DNA from: Haloactinopolyspora alba
GTDB lineage: Bacteria > Actinomycetota > Actinomycetes > Jiangellales > Jiangellaceae
Length of the DNA: 64,000 nucleotides
Direction of reading: 5' to 3'
Assembly: GCF_003014555.1 (NCBI RefSeq)
Contig: NZ_PYGE01000001.1
Location: 434,001 to 498,000 of the forward strand
Below are positions 54,482-63,310 of this stretch, piece by piece. The notes under the pieces were generated by a model, which was given only the letters and a program-made list of their open reading frames with translations, was not told where the DNA came from and did not search any database. A program made the position numbers and the translations under genes. The stretch's first letter is position 1; the number at the start of each line of letters is the position of its first letter.

Positions 54482-57400
54482 GTGAACTTCTCCCCACTCT
54501 GCAGGCGAGCGGCATCCGGCACAGCCTCGTCGACTACCTGACGACGACGTTCGGCCTCACCGACGGTGACGCTCGCGACGGGCTCGACCGGTTCCTGTCC
54601 GACCCGGAGTCAGGCATGTTCAAGGGGCCCTACGTACGCCTCCGCCTGCCGTTTCGCCCGGCTAACGAAGGCTGGCGCGATGCACTGGAGTGGTACGAGG
54701 GGTTCCCTCCCTACGGCCACCAGGCGACCGCGTTCACCCGACTCGCCTCCGCGGCCGGCGGCAGCTCGCGTCGGCCGTCGCCCACGTTGATCACCACCGG
54801 GACCGGGTCAGGAAAGACCGAAGCTTTCCTGTATCCGATCCTCGACCACGTCCTGCGTGCGCGTCGGAACGGCGAGACGGGCACCAAAGCTCTGATCCTC
54901 TACCCGATGAACGCGCTCGCCAACGACCAGGCTGCGCGGCTCGCGAAACTGATCACGTCGCACACCGAGCTGGCGAACGTCACGGCAGCACTGTTCACCG
55001 GCCAGACCGGGCAGGCGAACAGAACCGTGACGCCAGACGGGTTGATCACCGATCGCGGGATCGTTCGCGACACGGCTCCAGACATCCTGCTCACGAACTA
55101 CAAGATGCTCGACCAGCTGCTGCTTCGCCCCGAAGACCAGGAGCTGTGGCGACAGTCGGCCACGAGCTTGCGCTATCTCGTGCTCGACGAGTTCCACACC
55201 TACGACGGCGCCCAAGGTACGGACGTGGCCATGCTGCTGCGTCGCCTCGGTCTGACCCTGAAGAGTCATTGGCACGACGACGACCCTCATGTCGACGACG
55301 CGGCTCGGGAACGTCCGCTCGGTCTGATGACACCAGTCGCGACGTCGGCGACGCTCGGCGACAAGGGCGACCCGACCGTCATGCTCGATTTCGCGCAGAC
55401 GGTCTTCGGTGAACGCTTCGAGTCCGACGCGGTGGTCACCGAGACTCGCCTCGATCTGGACGAATGGATCGGTGACGCTGACGCTGCGGTCGCCGGCGCC
55501 GAGTTCGAGCCGGTGGACCTCGGCTCTCTCGACTTGGGCGCGGTCGTCGAGGCAGTGGACACGCTCGGCCACGATCCGACCGGAGAGCGCGTCGCCCACG
55601 CCGTCTTGAGTTGGATGTACGGCGTCGACACCTCCCGTTTCGCTGACGCCGAGCCGGAACTGTTGGCGGCCCTGTGTCGCGGACACCCGTTGGTCCGACG
55701 CCTCGCGGAGCACGCACAGAACGCACTCGCCCTCGAAACGCTCGCGGGACGGGTCTTCGACCACGGCAACGGCAACGTAGCGCATGCGGAAACGGCACTG
55801 TCGTACGTGCTCGCGATGCTAGGCCACGTCAGAGCGGTGACCGGACGCGCGGCGTTGTCGGTGGACGTACATCTGTGGGTCCGGGAACCCACCCGTATCG
55901 ATCGAGCCGCGGACGCGACGGCACTCTTCCGATGGAGCGACGACGGCCCACCGATCTCCGGAGACGACGCCGAAGACGTACGCCCGTCGTTTCCCGCAGT
56001 CTTCTGCCGCCACTGCGGACGATCCGGGTGGGGCGTCGGGCTCGCTCCCGTCGGCAACACACTCACGGTGGACGACGAGCGCATTCGGCAGCAGCACGCC
56101 GCCCACGAAGGTCGCTTCCGACCGTTGCTGTACGCACCCGCCGAAGCCGCCGCACATCTCGAAGAAGGCGAGCGTGTCGACGGCCTCGTCTGGTTCTCCG
56201 TCCGCAACCGTGAACTACTCACCGCGGTCGCCGAAGACGACCCGGACCTGCGCGACGGCTGGATCCTCCCAGTGCTCACCAACGCAGGAGCGGAGGCCGA
56301 CGAACGTAGCCGCAAGGACACGTGCCCCTCGTGTCGGCAGGAAGACGGAATCCGTTTCCTCGGCAGCGCGGTCGCCACCCTCCTGTCGGTGTCGCTGTCG
56401 ACGATGTTCGGCTCACCGACACTCGACGCACACGAGAAGAAGGCGCTGGTGTTCACCGACTCGGTGCAGGACGCCGCGCACCGGGCGGGATTCGTCCAGG
56501 CCCGGTCCCACACCCTCACCCTGCGCGCAGCGTTCCGCGAAGCAGTGGCCGACGGCCCGCTGACGCTCGACGCACTCGTCGACGAAGCGATGAGACAGGC
56601 CGGCGACGACCCTTTCGCTCGCTACCGCATTCTCGCGCCGGACTGCGCGGATCGAGAGTCGTTCGTGGACTTCTGGCGATCGACGAGCTTGCGGTCGGTG
56701 CGTGCCTCGGTTCGGTCTCGGGTCCGCAGGAGACTCGCGCTCGACGCAGCGCTGGAGTTCGGCCTCAACTCCCGCGTCGGCCGCACTCTCGAACTCACCG
56801 GCGCGGTGGCGGCCGAAGTCGAAGCCGGCCTGCCCGTGCGCATGGTCGGCGTCGCACGCTCCGCACTGCAGAACACGTCGTGGCAGGACACACTCGGCTC
56901 GGACGGGCCCGACGACACCACGCTGGTGCAATGGGTGCGCGGCGTTCTGGACCGGCTGCGTGCCCAAGGCGCCATCGATCACCCGTGGTTCGAGCGGTAC
57001 CGGTCCGACGACGGCCGCGACTGGTCGATCTGGGGCGGCCGTCCGCGGGGCGCTGGCATGCCCGCATTTCCCAGAGATCGGCCCAGGCCCGGGTACCCGA
57101 AGGTCGGCGGTTCCGCACCGCCAACCACCTACAGAAGCCTCGACTCGGTGACCTCTGCCCAATCGTGGTACGCCCGCTGGACATCACGGGTACTGGACGT
57201 CTCGCCACCCGACGGTGCACGTCTCATACGCCTGCTTCTCGGCCGGCTGGCCCACGACGGCGTCTTGACGACCACCACCAGCCAGTCCGGCGCCACCGTC
57301 TACGCGATCCCCCCGTCGGCGATCGTCGTCGTTCCCACCGAGGAAGCCGACGTCGTAGCAGGCCGCCACCTGCTCACCTGCGACGTGTGTCGGGCCGCCA

Positions 57401-60400
57401 CTCCCGGCACCACGACCACGGTCCAGCAGCTCACCGGAGCACCGTGCCAGCACGTCCGTTGTCGAGGTCGTCTACAGCCCACGGCGCAGACCGACAACTT
57501 CTACCGTCGCCTGTACGCCTCACCGGACATGCGCCGGATCGTCGCGCGCGAACACACCAGTCTTCTCGACGACGAGACGCGCCTGGCACACGAAGACGGG
57601 TTCCGCGAAGCCGCCGACAGCCCGCAAGCCCCGAACGTGCTGGTCGCCACCCCCACGCTCGAGATGGGTATCGACATCGGCGACCTGTCGGCCGTGTTTC
57701 TGGCATCGCTGCCCCGTACGGTCGCGTCGTACGTACAGCGGGTCGGTCGGGCCGGACGTTTGACGGGCAGTGCGCTCAACCTCGCGTTCGTGAGCGGACG
57801 CGGCGACGATTTGCCGAAACTCGGTGATCCGTTGTCGGTCGTCGACGGTGAAGTGCGACCACCGGCCACCTACCTGGCTGCGGAAGAGATACTCCGCCGC
57901 CAGTACACCGCTTCCCTGGTGGACGGGTTCGCGCGTGCCTCTGCCCGCCGCCATCCGAGGACAGCGGCCGGGGCGCTGGGATCCAGCGAACCCGGGACGT
58001 TCCTGGGCGACCTCGTCGTCCACGCCGAACAGAACGCCGACGAGAACCTGGCTCGGTTTCTCGCCACGTTCGACGGTCTCCCCACCGAGATCGTCGACGA
58101 TCTCCACGACTGGCTCCGTCCCGTAACGGGCCCCAGGACCAGTGGATTCGCCCGCCACATCAGCACCGCCAGCCGTCGATGGCGCGAGACCGTCGAGACC
58201 TTGAAACGCCGGCAGGTGGAGATCGACAAGCTACTGCCCGAACTCGAAGCACGAGTCGAGTCTCCCGCCGCGACCGACGACGACAAGCAAGCGTTGCGAT
58301 CGGCGAACGCGACACGCAAGCTCACCAACGCACAACTGGGCCACCTCCGCGGCGAGTACTGGATCAGCGTTCTCGAGGAATACGGGATCCTGCCCAACTA
58401 CACCTTGTTCGACGACTCCGTCACCCTCGACGTCGGGCTGTCCTGGACCGACCCGGACACCGGCGTACACGAGTACGGCAGCGCACGATTCGCCCGCGCC
58501 TCCGCACAAGCGCTGCGCGAGCTCGCACCCGGCGCGACGTTCTACGCACGAGGTTGGGAAATCTCCGTCGACGCGGTCGACCTCGGCATGGACGGAACCT
58601 CGATCCGCACCTGGGCCTTCTGCCCGGCCTGTGGCTACGCCGCCGACGTCGCGGTGTCCGGTCAAGAGGTCCCCGTCACGTCCTGCCCACGCTGCGGGAG
58701 CCGCGGCATCGACGACACCGGACAGCGGCTCGACGTCGTCGAACTGACTCGGGTCTCCGCCGAGGTTCGACGCGACGAGGTCGCGATCTCCGATCGCAAT
58801 GACCAGCGAGGGCACGTTGCTTTTCAGATCGTCACGGCCGCCGACGTCGACCCGGACCACGTCGACCGTCGCTGGTTCGTCGAAGGCACCGGTCTTGGGT
58901 GCACGTACCTGCGCTCCGTCGACATACGCTGGATCAACCTCGGACCCCCTGGACACGGATCCACACGCACGCTTGCCGGCGGCGAACGTCAGGGCATGCT
59001 GTTCCGCGTCTGCAGCGGCTGCGGCAAAAAGGACAGCGACACGGGCCAGAACCGACCGCACGAACACCGGCCTTGGTGTCCGCACCGCACCTCGGCCACC
59101 GAAGTGACGAAGACCGTCGCGCTCTCCAGGACACTGCGCACCCAGGGTCTGCTGATCCGGCTGCCACGGTCCGTCAGCCTCGGCGACGACTTCGCCGTGC
59201 CGAGTCTCTCCGCCGCACTGTTACTCGGGCTGCGCGAACAGATGGGCGGTCACCCGGACCACATTCGCGTCGAACACGTCGTCGACCCGACGTCGTCCGA
59301 CGGCACCGACAACCACGAGGCCATCCTGTTGCACGACACCGTGCCTGGCGGGACCGGCTACCTCACCGAGACCGCAGCTCCCGACCGACTTCGCGACCTA
59401 CTCGTTCTGGCGTGGGAACAGGTTCGCACGTGCCCGTGTCGCCATGAAGAACGTCTCGCCTGCCACCGGTGCCTGTTGCCCTTCACGGCTCCGAGCGCGC
59501 TTCGACGAGTGTCGCGTGCCACCGCCGACCGTCACCTACGCACGCTCTTGGGGGTGTCCGCTGACGCCGAGACTGCAGAAGGGACGGCGTGGACGGTGAC
59601 CGAGGTACCGCCGCACGACGAGCCCGAATCACATCTGGAGCGTGCGTTCTATCGCCAATTCGCTGGACGGTTACGGCGGAACGGCGCTGCGGTGACCGAG
59701 ACACCCGGACCAACAGGCAACGCACTACGCTTCACACTCCCCGGGACACACCGCCAGTGGACGCTCACACCGCAGGCGAACGTGGGTGATTCGCGGCCCG
59801 ACTTCCTGCTCGAGACCAACGACATGAACGTGCCTGACGTGGCGATCTTCACGGACGGTCATGCATACCACGCGACACGATCCGTCAACCGACTCGCTGA
59901 CGACGCCAGCAAACGTGCGAACCTGCGCGACTCCGGTCTCGTCGTCCTGAGCGTCACCCTCGAGGATGTCGTCGCCGACGAGAACGGCGCCGACGGTGCA
60001 CCGCACTGGTACAACGCCAGCGTCGCCGGCAGCCTGATGAACGTGCCGCAATTCCACGCTCCACCCGAGGCGTATCGGAGTCTGGGCCGTGGCCCGATCG
60101 CCTGGCTCGTCGATTGGGTGACCGATCCGCAGCCTGGATCCGTGTGCCACGTGTCTCGCGCCGTGCCGATGTTCTTCTCGAACGGACAACCCGTCCAGGT
60201 CCCCGATGGCACTCCGTTGGCGAACGTGGCCCGCGCCGTCGTGGTCGACGAGCCGATGCCCACCGGAGAGCGCCGCGTTCATGTCGACCGAACCGGGGCG
60301 CTGAGCGTCGCTGTGGAGATGGACGCCAACAACGTCGTCCACGTCGCCGTCGTGCTCGACGATCGCGACGACGCCATCGACGATGTACACGGCGACGCAT

Positions 60401-60816
60401 GGCGCAAGTGGTTGCGGTTGTCGAACGCTCTGTCGCTCCGCGACTGGCCGACCGTCGTCACCACGACGAGCCTCGTGACTCCAGATGTCGCCGAAACTGA
60501 CGCCGCGGATCACGGCAGGCCCGTCGGCGCGTGGGCGGACGCCTACGACGCGGCCGCTCCAGGCATCGAACGAGAGCTCGTGTCCGCGCTCGCCGGTCAC
60601 GGTGGATTTCCGCCACCCGTGATCGGAGCCGAAGGCCCAGACGGGATCCCGCTGGATCTGTCTTGGCCCGATCTTCGGATCGCCGTGGCTTCGACACACT
60701 TGTCGGAGCAAGACCGGACGGATCTCACTGCTGCAGGCTGGCGGGTCGTCGATCCGTCGGCCGACGAGGTCGTGGCTGCCCTCGGTGCCACGAATCCGAC
60801 GGACGGAGGTCGTTGA
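54478..60816 (+). CDS. Giant DruE-like DEAD/DEAH helicase with DUF1998 and C-terminal nuclease-like domain
   Basis: 2112 residues. SF2 helicase: Walker A TTGTGSGKTEAF near 102-113, DEFHTYDGAQGTD near 232, TSATLGD near 290, and second-lobe motifs ATPTLEMGIDIG and YVQRVGRAGR near 1056-1095. Zinc-like pairs (CRHCG, CPSC, CPACG, CPRCG) occur throughout. A DUF1998-like part (PGGTGYLTE, CPCRHEE, CHRCLLPF) lies near 1623-1670. A PD-(D/E)XK-like domain follows at about 1730-1840 (DSRPDFLLETN, VAIFTDGHAYH). The last 270 residues are unassigned. Size and DUF1998 match DruE of Druantia; the nuclease domain could replace the missing DrmC. Confidence 0.78.
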   Translation: MSELLPTLQASGIRHSLVDYLTTTFGLTDGDARDGLDRFLSDPESGMFKGPYVRLRLPFRPANEGWRDALEWYEGFPPYGHQATAFTRLASAAGGSSRRPSPTLITTGTGSGKTEAFLYPILDHVLRARRNGETGTKALILYPMNALANDQAARLAKLITSHTELANVTAALFTGQTGQANRTVTPDGLITDRGIVRDTAPDILLTNYKMLDQLLLRPEDQELWRQSATSLRYLVLDEFHTYDGAQGTDVAMLLRRLGLTLKSHWHDDDPHVDDAARERPLGLMTPVATSATLGDKGDPTVMLDFAQTVFGERFESDAVVTETRLDLDEWIGDADAAVAGAEFEPVDLGSLDLGAVVEAVDTLGHDPTGERVAHAVLSWMYGVDTSRFADAEPELLAALCRGHPLVRRLAEHAQNALALETLAGRVFDHGNGNVAHAETALSYVLAMLGHVRAVTGRAALSVDVHLWVREPTRIDRAADATALFRWSDDGPPISGDDAEDVRPSFPAVFCRHCGRSGWGVGLAPVGNTLTVDDERIRQQHAAHEGRFRPLLYAPAEAAAHLEEGERVDGLVWFSVRNRELLTAVAEDDPDLRDGWILPVLTNAGAEADERSRKDTCPSCRQEDGIRFLGSAVATLLSVSLSTMFGSPTLDAHEKKALVFTDSVQDAAHRAGFVQARSHTLTLRAAFREAVADGPLTLDALVDEAMRQAGDDPFARYRILAPDCADRESFVDFWRSTSLRSVRASVRSRVRRRLALDAALEFGLNSRVGRTLELTGAVAAEVEAGLPVRMVGVARSALQNTSWQDTLGSDGPDDTTLVQWVRGVLDRLRAQGAIDHPWFERYRSDDGRDWSIWGGRPRGAGMPAFPRDRPRPGYPKVGGSAPPTTYRSLDSVTSAQSWYARWTSRVLDVSPPDGARLIRLLLGRLAHDGVLTTTTSQSGATVYAIPPSAIVVVPTEEADVVAGRHLLTCDVCRAATPGTTTTVQQLTGAPCQHVRCRGRLQPTAQTDNFYRRLYASPDMRRIVAREHTSLLDDETRLAHEDGFREAADSPQAPNVLVATPTLEMGIDIGDLSAVFLASLPRTVASYVQRVGRAGRLTGSALNLAFVSGRGDDLPKLGDPLSVVDGEVRPPATYLAAEEILRRQYTASLVDGFARASARRHPRTAAGALGSSEPGTFLGDLVVHAEQNADENLARFLATFDGLPTEIVDDLHDWLRPVTGPRTSGFARHISTASRRWRETVETLKRRQVEIDKLLPELEARVESPAATDDDKQALRSANATRKLTNAQLGHLRGEYWISVLEEYGILPNYTLFDDSVTLDVGLSWTDPDTGVHEYGSARFARASAQALRELAPGATFYARGWEISVDAVDLGMDGTSIRTWAFCPACGYAADVAVSGQEVPVTSCPRCGSRGIDDTGQRLDVVELTRVSAEVRRDEVAISDRNDQRGHVAFQIVTAADVDPDHVDRRWFVEGTGLGCTYLRSVDIRWINLGPPGHGSTRTLAGGERQGMLFRVCSGCGKKDSDTGQNRPHEHRPWCPHRTSATEVTKTVALSRTLRTQGLLIRLPRSVSLGDDFAVPSLSAALLLGLREQMGGHPDHIRVEHVVDPTSSDGTDNHEAILLHDTVPGGTGYLTETAAPDRLRDLLVLAWEQVRTCPCRHEERLACHRCLLPFTAPSALRRVSRATADRHLRTLLGVSADAETAEGTAWTVTEVPPHDEPESHLERAFYRQFAGRLRRNGAAVTETPGPTGNALRFTLPGTHRQWTLTPQANVGDSRPDFLLETNDMNVPDVAIFTDGHAYHATRSVNRLADDASKRANLRDSGLVVLSVTLEDVVADENGADGAPHWYNASVAGSLMNVPQFHAPPEAYRSLGRGPIAWLVDWVTDPQPGSVCHVSRAVPMFFSNGQPVQVPDGTPLANVARAVVVDEPMPTGERRVHVDRTGALSVAVEMDANNVVHVAVVLDDRDDAIDDVHGDAWRKWLRLSNALSLRDWPTVVTTTSLVTPDVAETDAADHGRPVGAWADAYDAAAPGIERELVSALAGHGGFPPPVIGAEGPDGIPLDLSWPDLRIAVASTHLSEQDRTDLTAAGWRVVDPSADEVVAALGATNPTDGGR

Positions 60817-62966
60817 TGCCGACCATCATCATGGGCAAGCTCGCCAATCGCCTGGACGGTTCGGTTCGAGGTAAAGCGATGGCGTTTCTGCAGAAGCTCG
60901 GCGCCGACGACACTGTCCCCGGCCTGCACGTCGAGCCCATCCACAACTCCGCCGACCCACGAGTACGCACCGGTCGCGTCGACGACTCCTGGCGGGCGGT
61001 GATGTTCCGCCTCGACAGCGACGACGAAACCCACTACGTGATCCACGGCATCTGGCCACACGACGAGGCGATCGCCGTCGCTCAGCGGGTCCGTCTCCGA
61101 GTCAATCCCGTCAACGGCCTGCCTCAAATCGACGAGATCGCTGTAGCGCCACCAGAGCCGGCGAGCGAGCAGTCGCGGCAGACGTCACCGACGGTGCCAC
61201 CGCTTCTGGAGCAACTCGGACACGACCGCGCCGGCTTGGTCGACGTCCTCGGTCTCCCCGACGAGGTCACCGATCGAGCCATGTCTGCTGCAGACGAGGA
61301 TGCGGTACTGGAGCTCGCTCAACACCACGAAGGCTGGATCGGAACGATCCTGCTCGACCTTGCGGCGGGCGACCGCGCACACGACATCGCCGAGCGCATG
61401 CAGCTCCAGGAGGCGCCAGAAGTTCTGCACGGCGACAGTCATTCGGATGCCGACGTTCTGGACTCCCTCAAACGTCCCGCCGCGGCCCTGCAGTACGCGT
61501 TCATCGGAGACCAGGACGAATTGCGTCGCGTCATCGAGGCCGGTGACTTCGGAGCATGGCGCGTCTTCCTGCACCCCGAGCAACGTCGATACGTCGAACG
61601 CAGCTATCGAGGGCCGTTCCGACTTTCCGGTGGAGCAGGTACCGGGAAGACCGTGGTGCTCATACATCGGGCTCGTGAACTCGCCCGCCGTGACCCGGCA
61701 GCGAGGATCGTCCTCACCACGTTCACGACGAACCTCGCCGAAGCACTCAGAGACGGTCTCGCGCGACTCGATCCGCAGGCGAACCAGGCCAAGAGCCTCA
61801 CCGACAGCGGGGTGTACGTCTCGGGCATCGATGCACTCGCCGCGGCGATCCTCCGCGGGGCAGGAACAGGGCTCAAGACCGCGACACGTGAAGTGCTCGG
61901 CGAAGAACGGTCGGCTCCCCTCGTCCGCACGCCGGGTTCACGATGGCGCGAAATCGTCGAATCGACGGGCACGACGCTCCCACACACGATCGCGAACGAA
62001 ACTTTCTTGTCGTCGGAGTACGTGCACGTCGTCTTGGCGAACAAGATTCACGACGAGGCCGAGTACTTGCGGGTACGCCGTTCCGGTCGAGGCGTGGCAC
62101 TCGATCGCGGTAAGCGGTCGGCCGTCTGGGCTCTGATCGCTGCATACCGCGCGCAGAGCAGAATCGACGGCAGTCTCGACTTCGCCGAGGCCGCGGCCGT
62201 CGCCGCCGCGTACCTCTCCGGCCAAGACGAGCGCCCAGCCGATCACGTACTCGTCGACGAAGGCCAGGACCTCGCGCCGACGCACTGGCAGCTTCTGCGC
62301 GCTCTGGCGCCGGAGGGCACGGACGACCTGTTCATCGCCGAGGACTCCCACCAGCGCATCTACGGCTCACGCACCGTTCTCGGTCGTCACGGGATCGCCA
62401 TCGTCGGTCGTTCGCAACGCCTCACACTCAACTACCGAACGACTGCGCAGAACCTGCACTACGCAATGACCATTCTCGACGGAGCCGAATACGTGGACTT
62501 GGAGGACGAGCTCGACTCCACGGGGTACCGCTCCGCTCGACTCGGTCCCGCACCCACGATCGACGTCGTCGACTCGCTGGCGAACGAGATCGACGCGGTC
62601 GTCAGACACGTGAGCGAGTGGCTCGACGACGGTGACGACCACGAGACCGTCGCGGTGCTGGCGAGGGACCGATACCACCGCGACCGTCTCGTGACGGCGC
62701 TCACGGAGCACGGCACCGACGCTCGGGCCGTCGACCGTGAACGTTCCCCGAGAGGACGAGTCCCAGTGATGACGATGCATCGCGCCAAAGGCACGGAATT
62801 CTCCAAGGTGGTCCTCGTACCCGGCAGGCCGTCGTCGGGGGAACTGGCCCGGCTCGAATCCTTGGATCCGTCGGAACGAGCGGACGCAGATCTGCGTGCT
62901 CGGTCGTTGCGATACGTCGCAGCCACCCGAGCAAGAGACGAGTTGGTGGTCGTGCACAGGAACTGA
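60816..62966 (+). CDS. UvrD/Rep-like helicase with RelE-like N-terminal domain
   Basis: 716 residues from ATG 60816, overlapping the upstream stop (TGATG) with GGAGG six bases before. Residues 1-100 resemble a RelE/ParE-type fold (DPRVRTGRVDDSWRAVMF, YVIHGIWPHDEAIAVA). The helicase has Walker A GGAGTGKT near 272, motif II VDEGQD near 478, LNYRTTAQN (IV), TMHRAKGTEFSKVVLVPG (V) near 652, and VAATRARDELVVV (VI) at the end. The last gene with clear coupling to the DISARM/Druantia-like operon; it may act as a sensor-helicase. Confidence 0.82.
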   Translation: MPTIIMGKLANRLDGSVRGKAMAFLQKLGADDTVPGLHVEPIHNSADPRVRTGRVDDSWRAVMFRLDSDDETHYVIHGIWPHDEAIAVAQRVRLRVNPVNGLPQIDEIAVAPPEPASEQSRQTSPTVPPLLEQLGHDRAGLVDVLGLPDEVTDRAMSAADEDAVLELAQHHEGWIGTILLDLAAGDRAHDIAERMQLQEAPEVLHGDSHSDADVLDSLKRPAAALQYAFIGDQDELRRVIEAGDFGAWRVFLHPEQRRYVERSYRGPFRLSGGAGTGKTVVLIHRARELARRDPAARIVLTTFTTNLAEALRDGLARLDPQANQAKSLTDSGVYVSGIDALAAAILRGAGTGLKTATREVLGEERSAPLVRTPGSRWREIVESTGTTLPHTIANETFLSSEYVHVVLANKIHDEAEYLRVRRSGRGVALDRGKRSAVWALIAAYRAQSRIDGSLDFAEAAAVAAAYLSGQDERPADHVLVDEGQDLAPTHWQLLRALAPEGTDDLFIAEDSHQRIYGSRTVLGRHGIAIVGRSQRLTLNYRTTAQNLHYAMTILDGAEYVDLEDELDSTGYRSARLGPAPTIDVVDSLANEIDAVVRHVSEWLDDGDDHETVAVLARDRYHRDRLVTALTEHGTDARAVDRERSPRGRVPVMTMHRAKGTEFSKVVLVPGRPSSGELARLESLDPSERADADLRARSLRYVAATRARDELVVVHRN

Positions 62967-63031
62967 CGTGATGTCGCTCCGAGGCCACGACGTCCAGAGC
63001 GTGGCCCCGGAGCGGATGAAGGGCGATGACG

Positions 63032-63310
63032 ATGCCAGACGATTCTCGACTTGCCCCGCGCCGGGCGTTCGCGCGCCCGAACATGGCCGACGTACCCAAC
63101 GAACCGGGCGTCATGGTCGTCTTCGATCCCACGGGGAACCCCCTCTACGTCGGCTTCAGTCGGACGTTGCGCGACCGCCTGTTGGAGCACTTGAGCGGCG
63201 ACCGCAGCACGTCTGCGCTGCGCCGGCGGCTCGGCGACATGCTCGACGCGGAGAACCGCCGCACGGTGACCGGTGGCGAGGTCACCGATTGGCTGTCCAA
63301 GTGCGAGTTC
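63032..63310 (+). pseudogene. GIY-YIG nuclease domain, cut short by a frame change
   Basis: About 93 residues from ATG 63032 (AAGGG nine bases before; another ATG at 63026). The segment PGVMVVFDPTGNPLYVGFSR with TLRDRLLEHL is a GIY-YIG domain start (Val-Met-Val and LYVG for the two motifs). It reaches LSKCEF near 63308, where family members continue to a final Glu/Asn motif. From there the frame reads only Arg-rich shadow sequence, while an McrB-like protein starts in another frame. A deletion joining two genes, or a frameshift in one fusion gene, would explain it. Confidence 0.55.
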
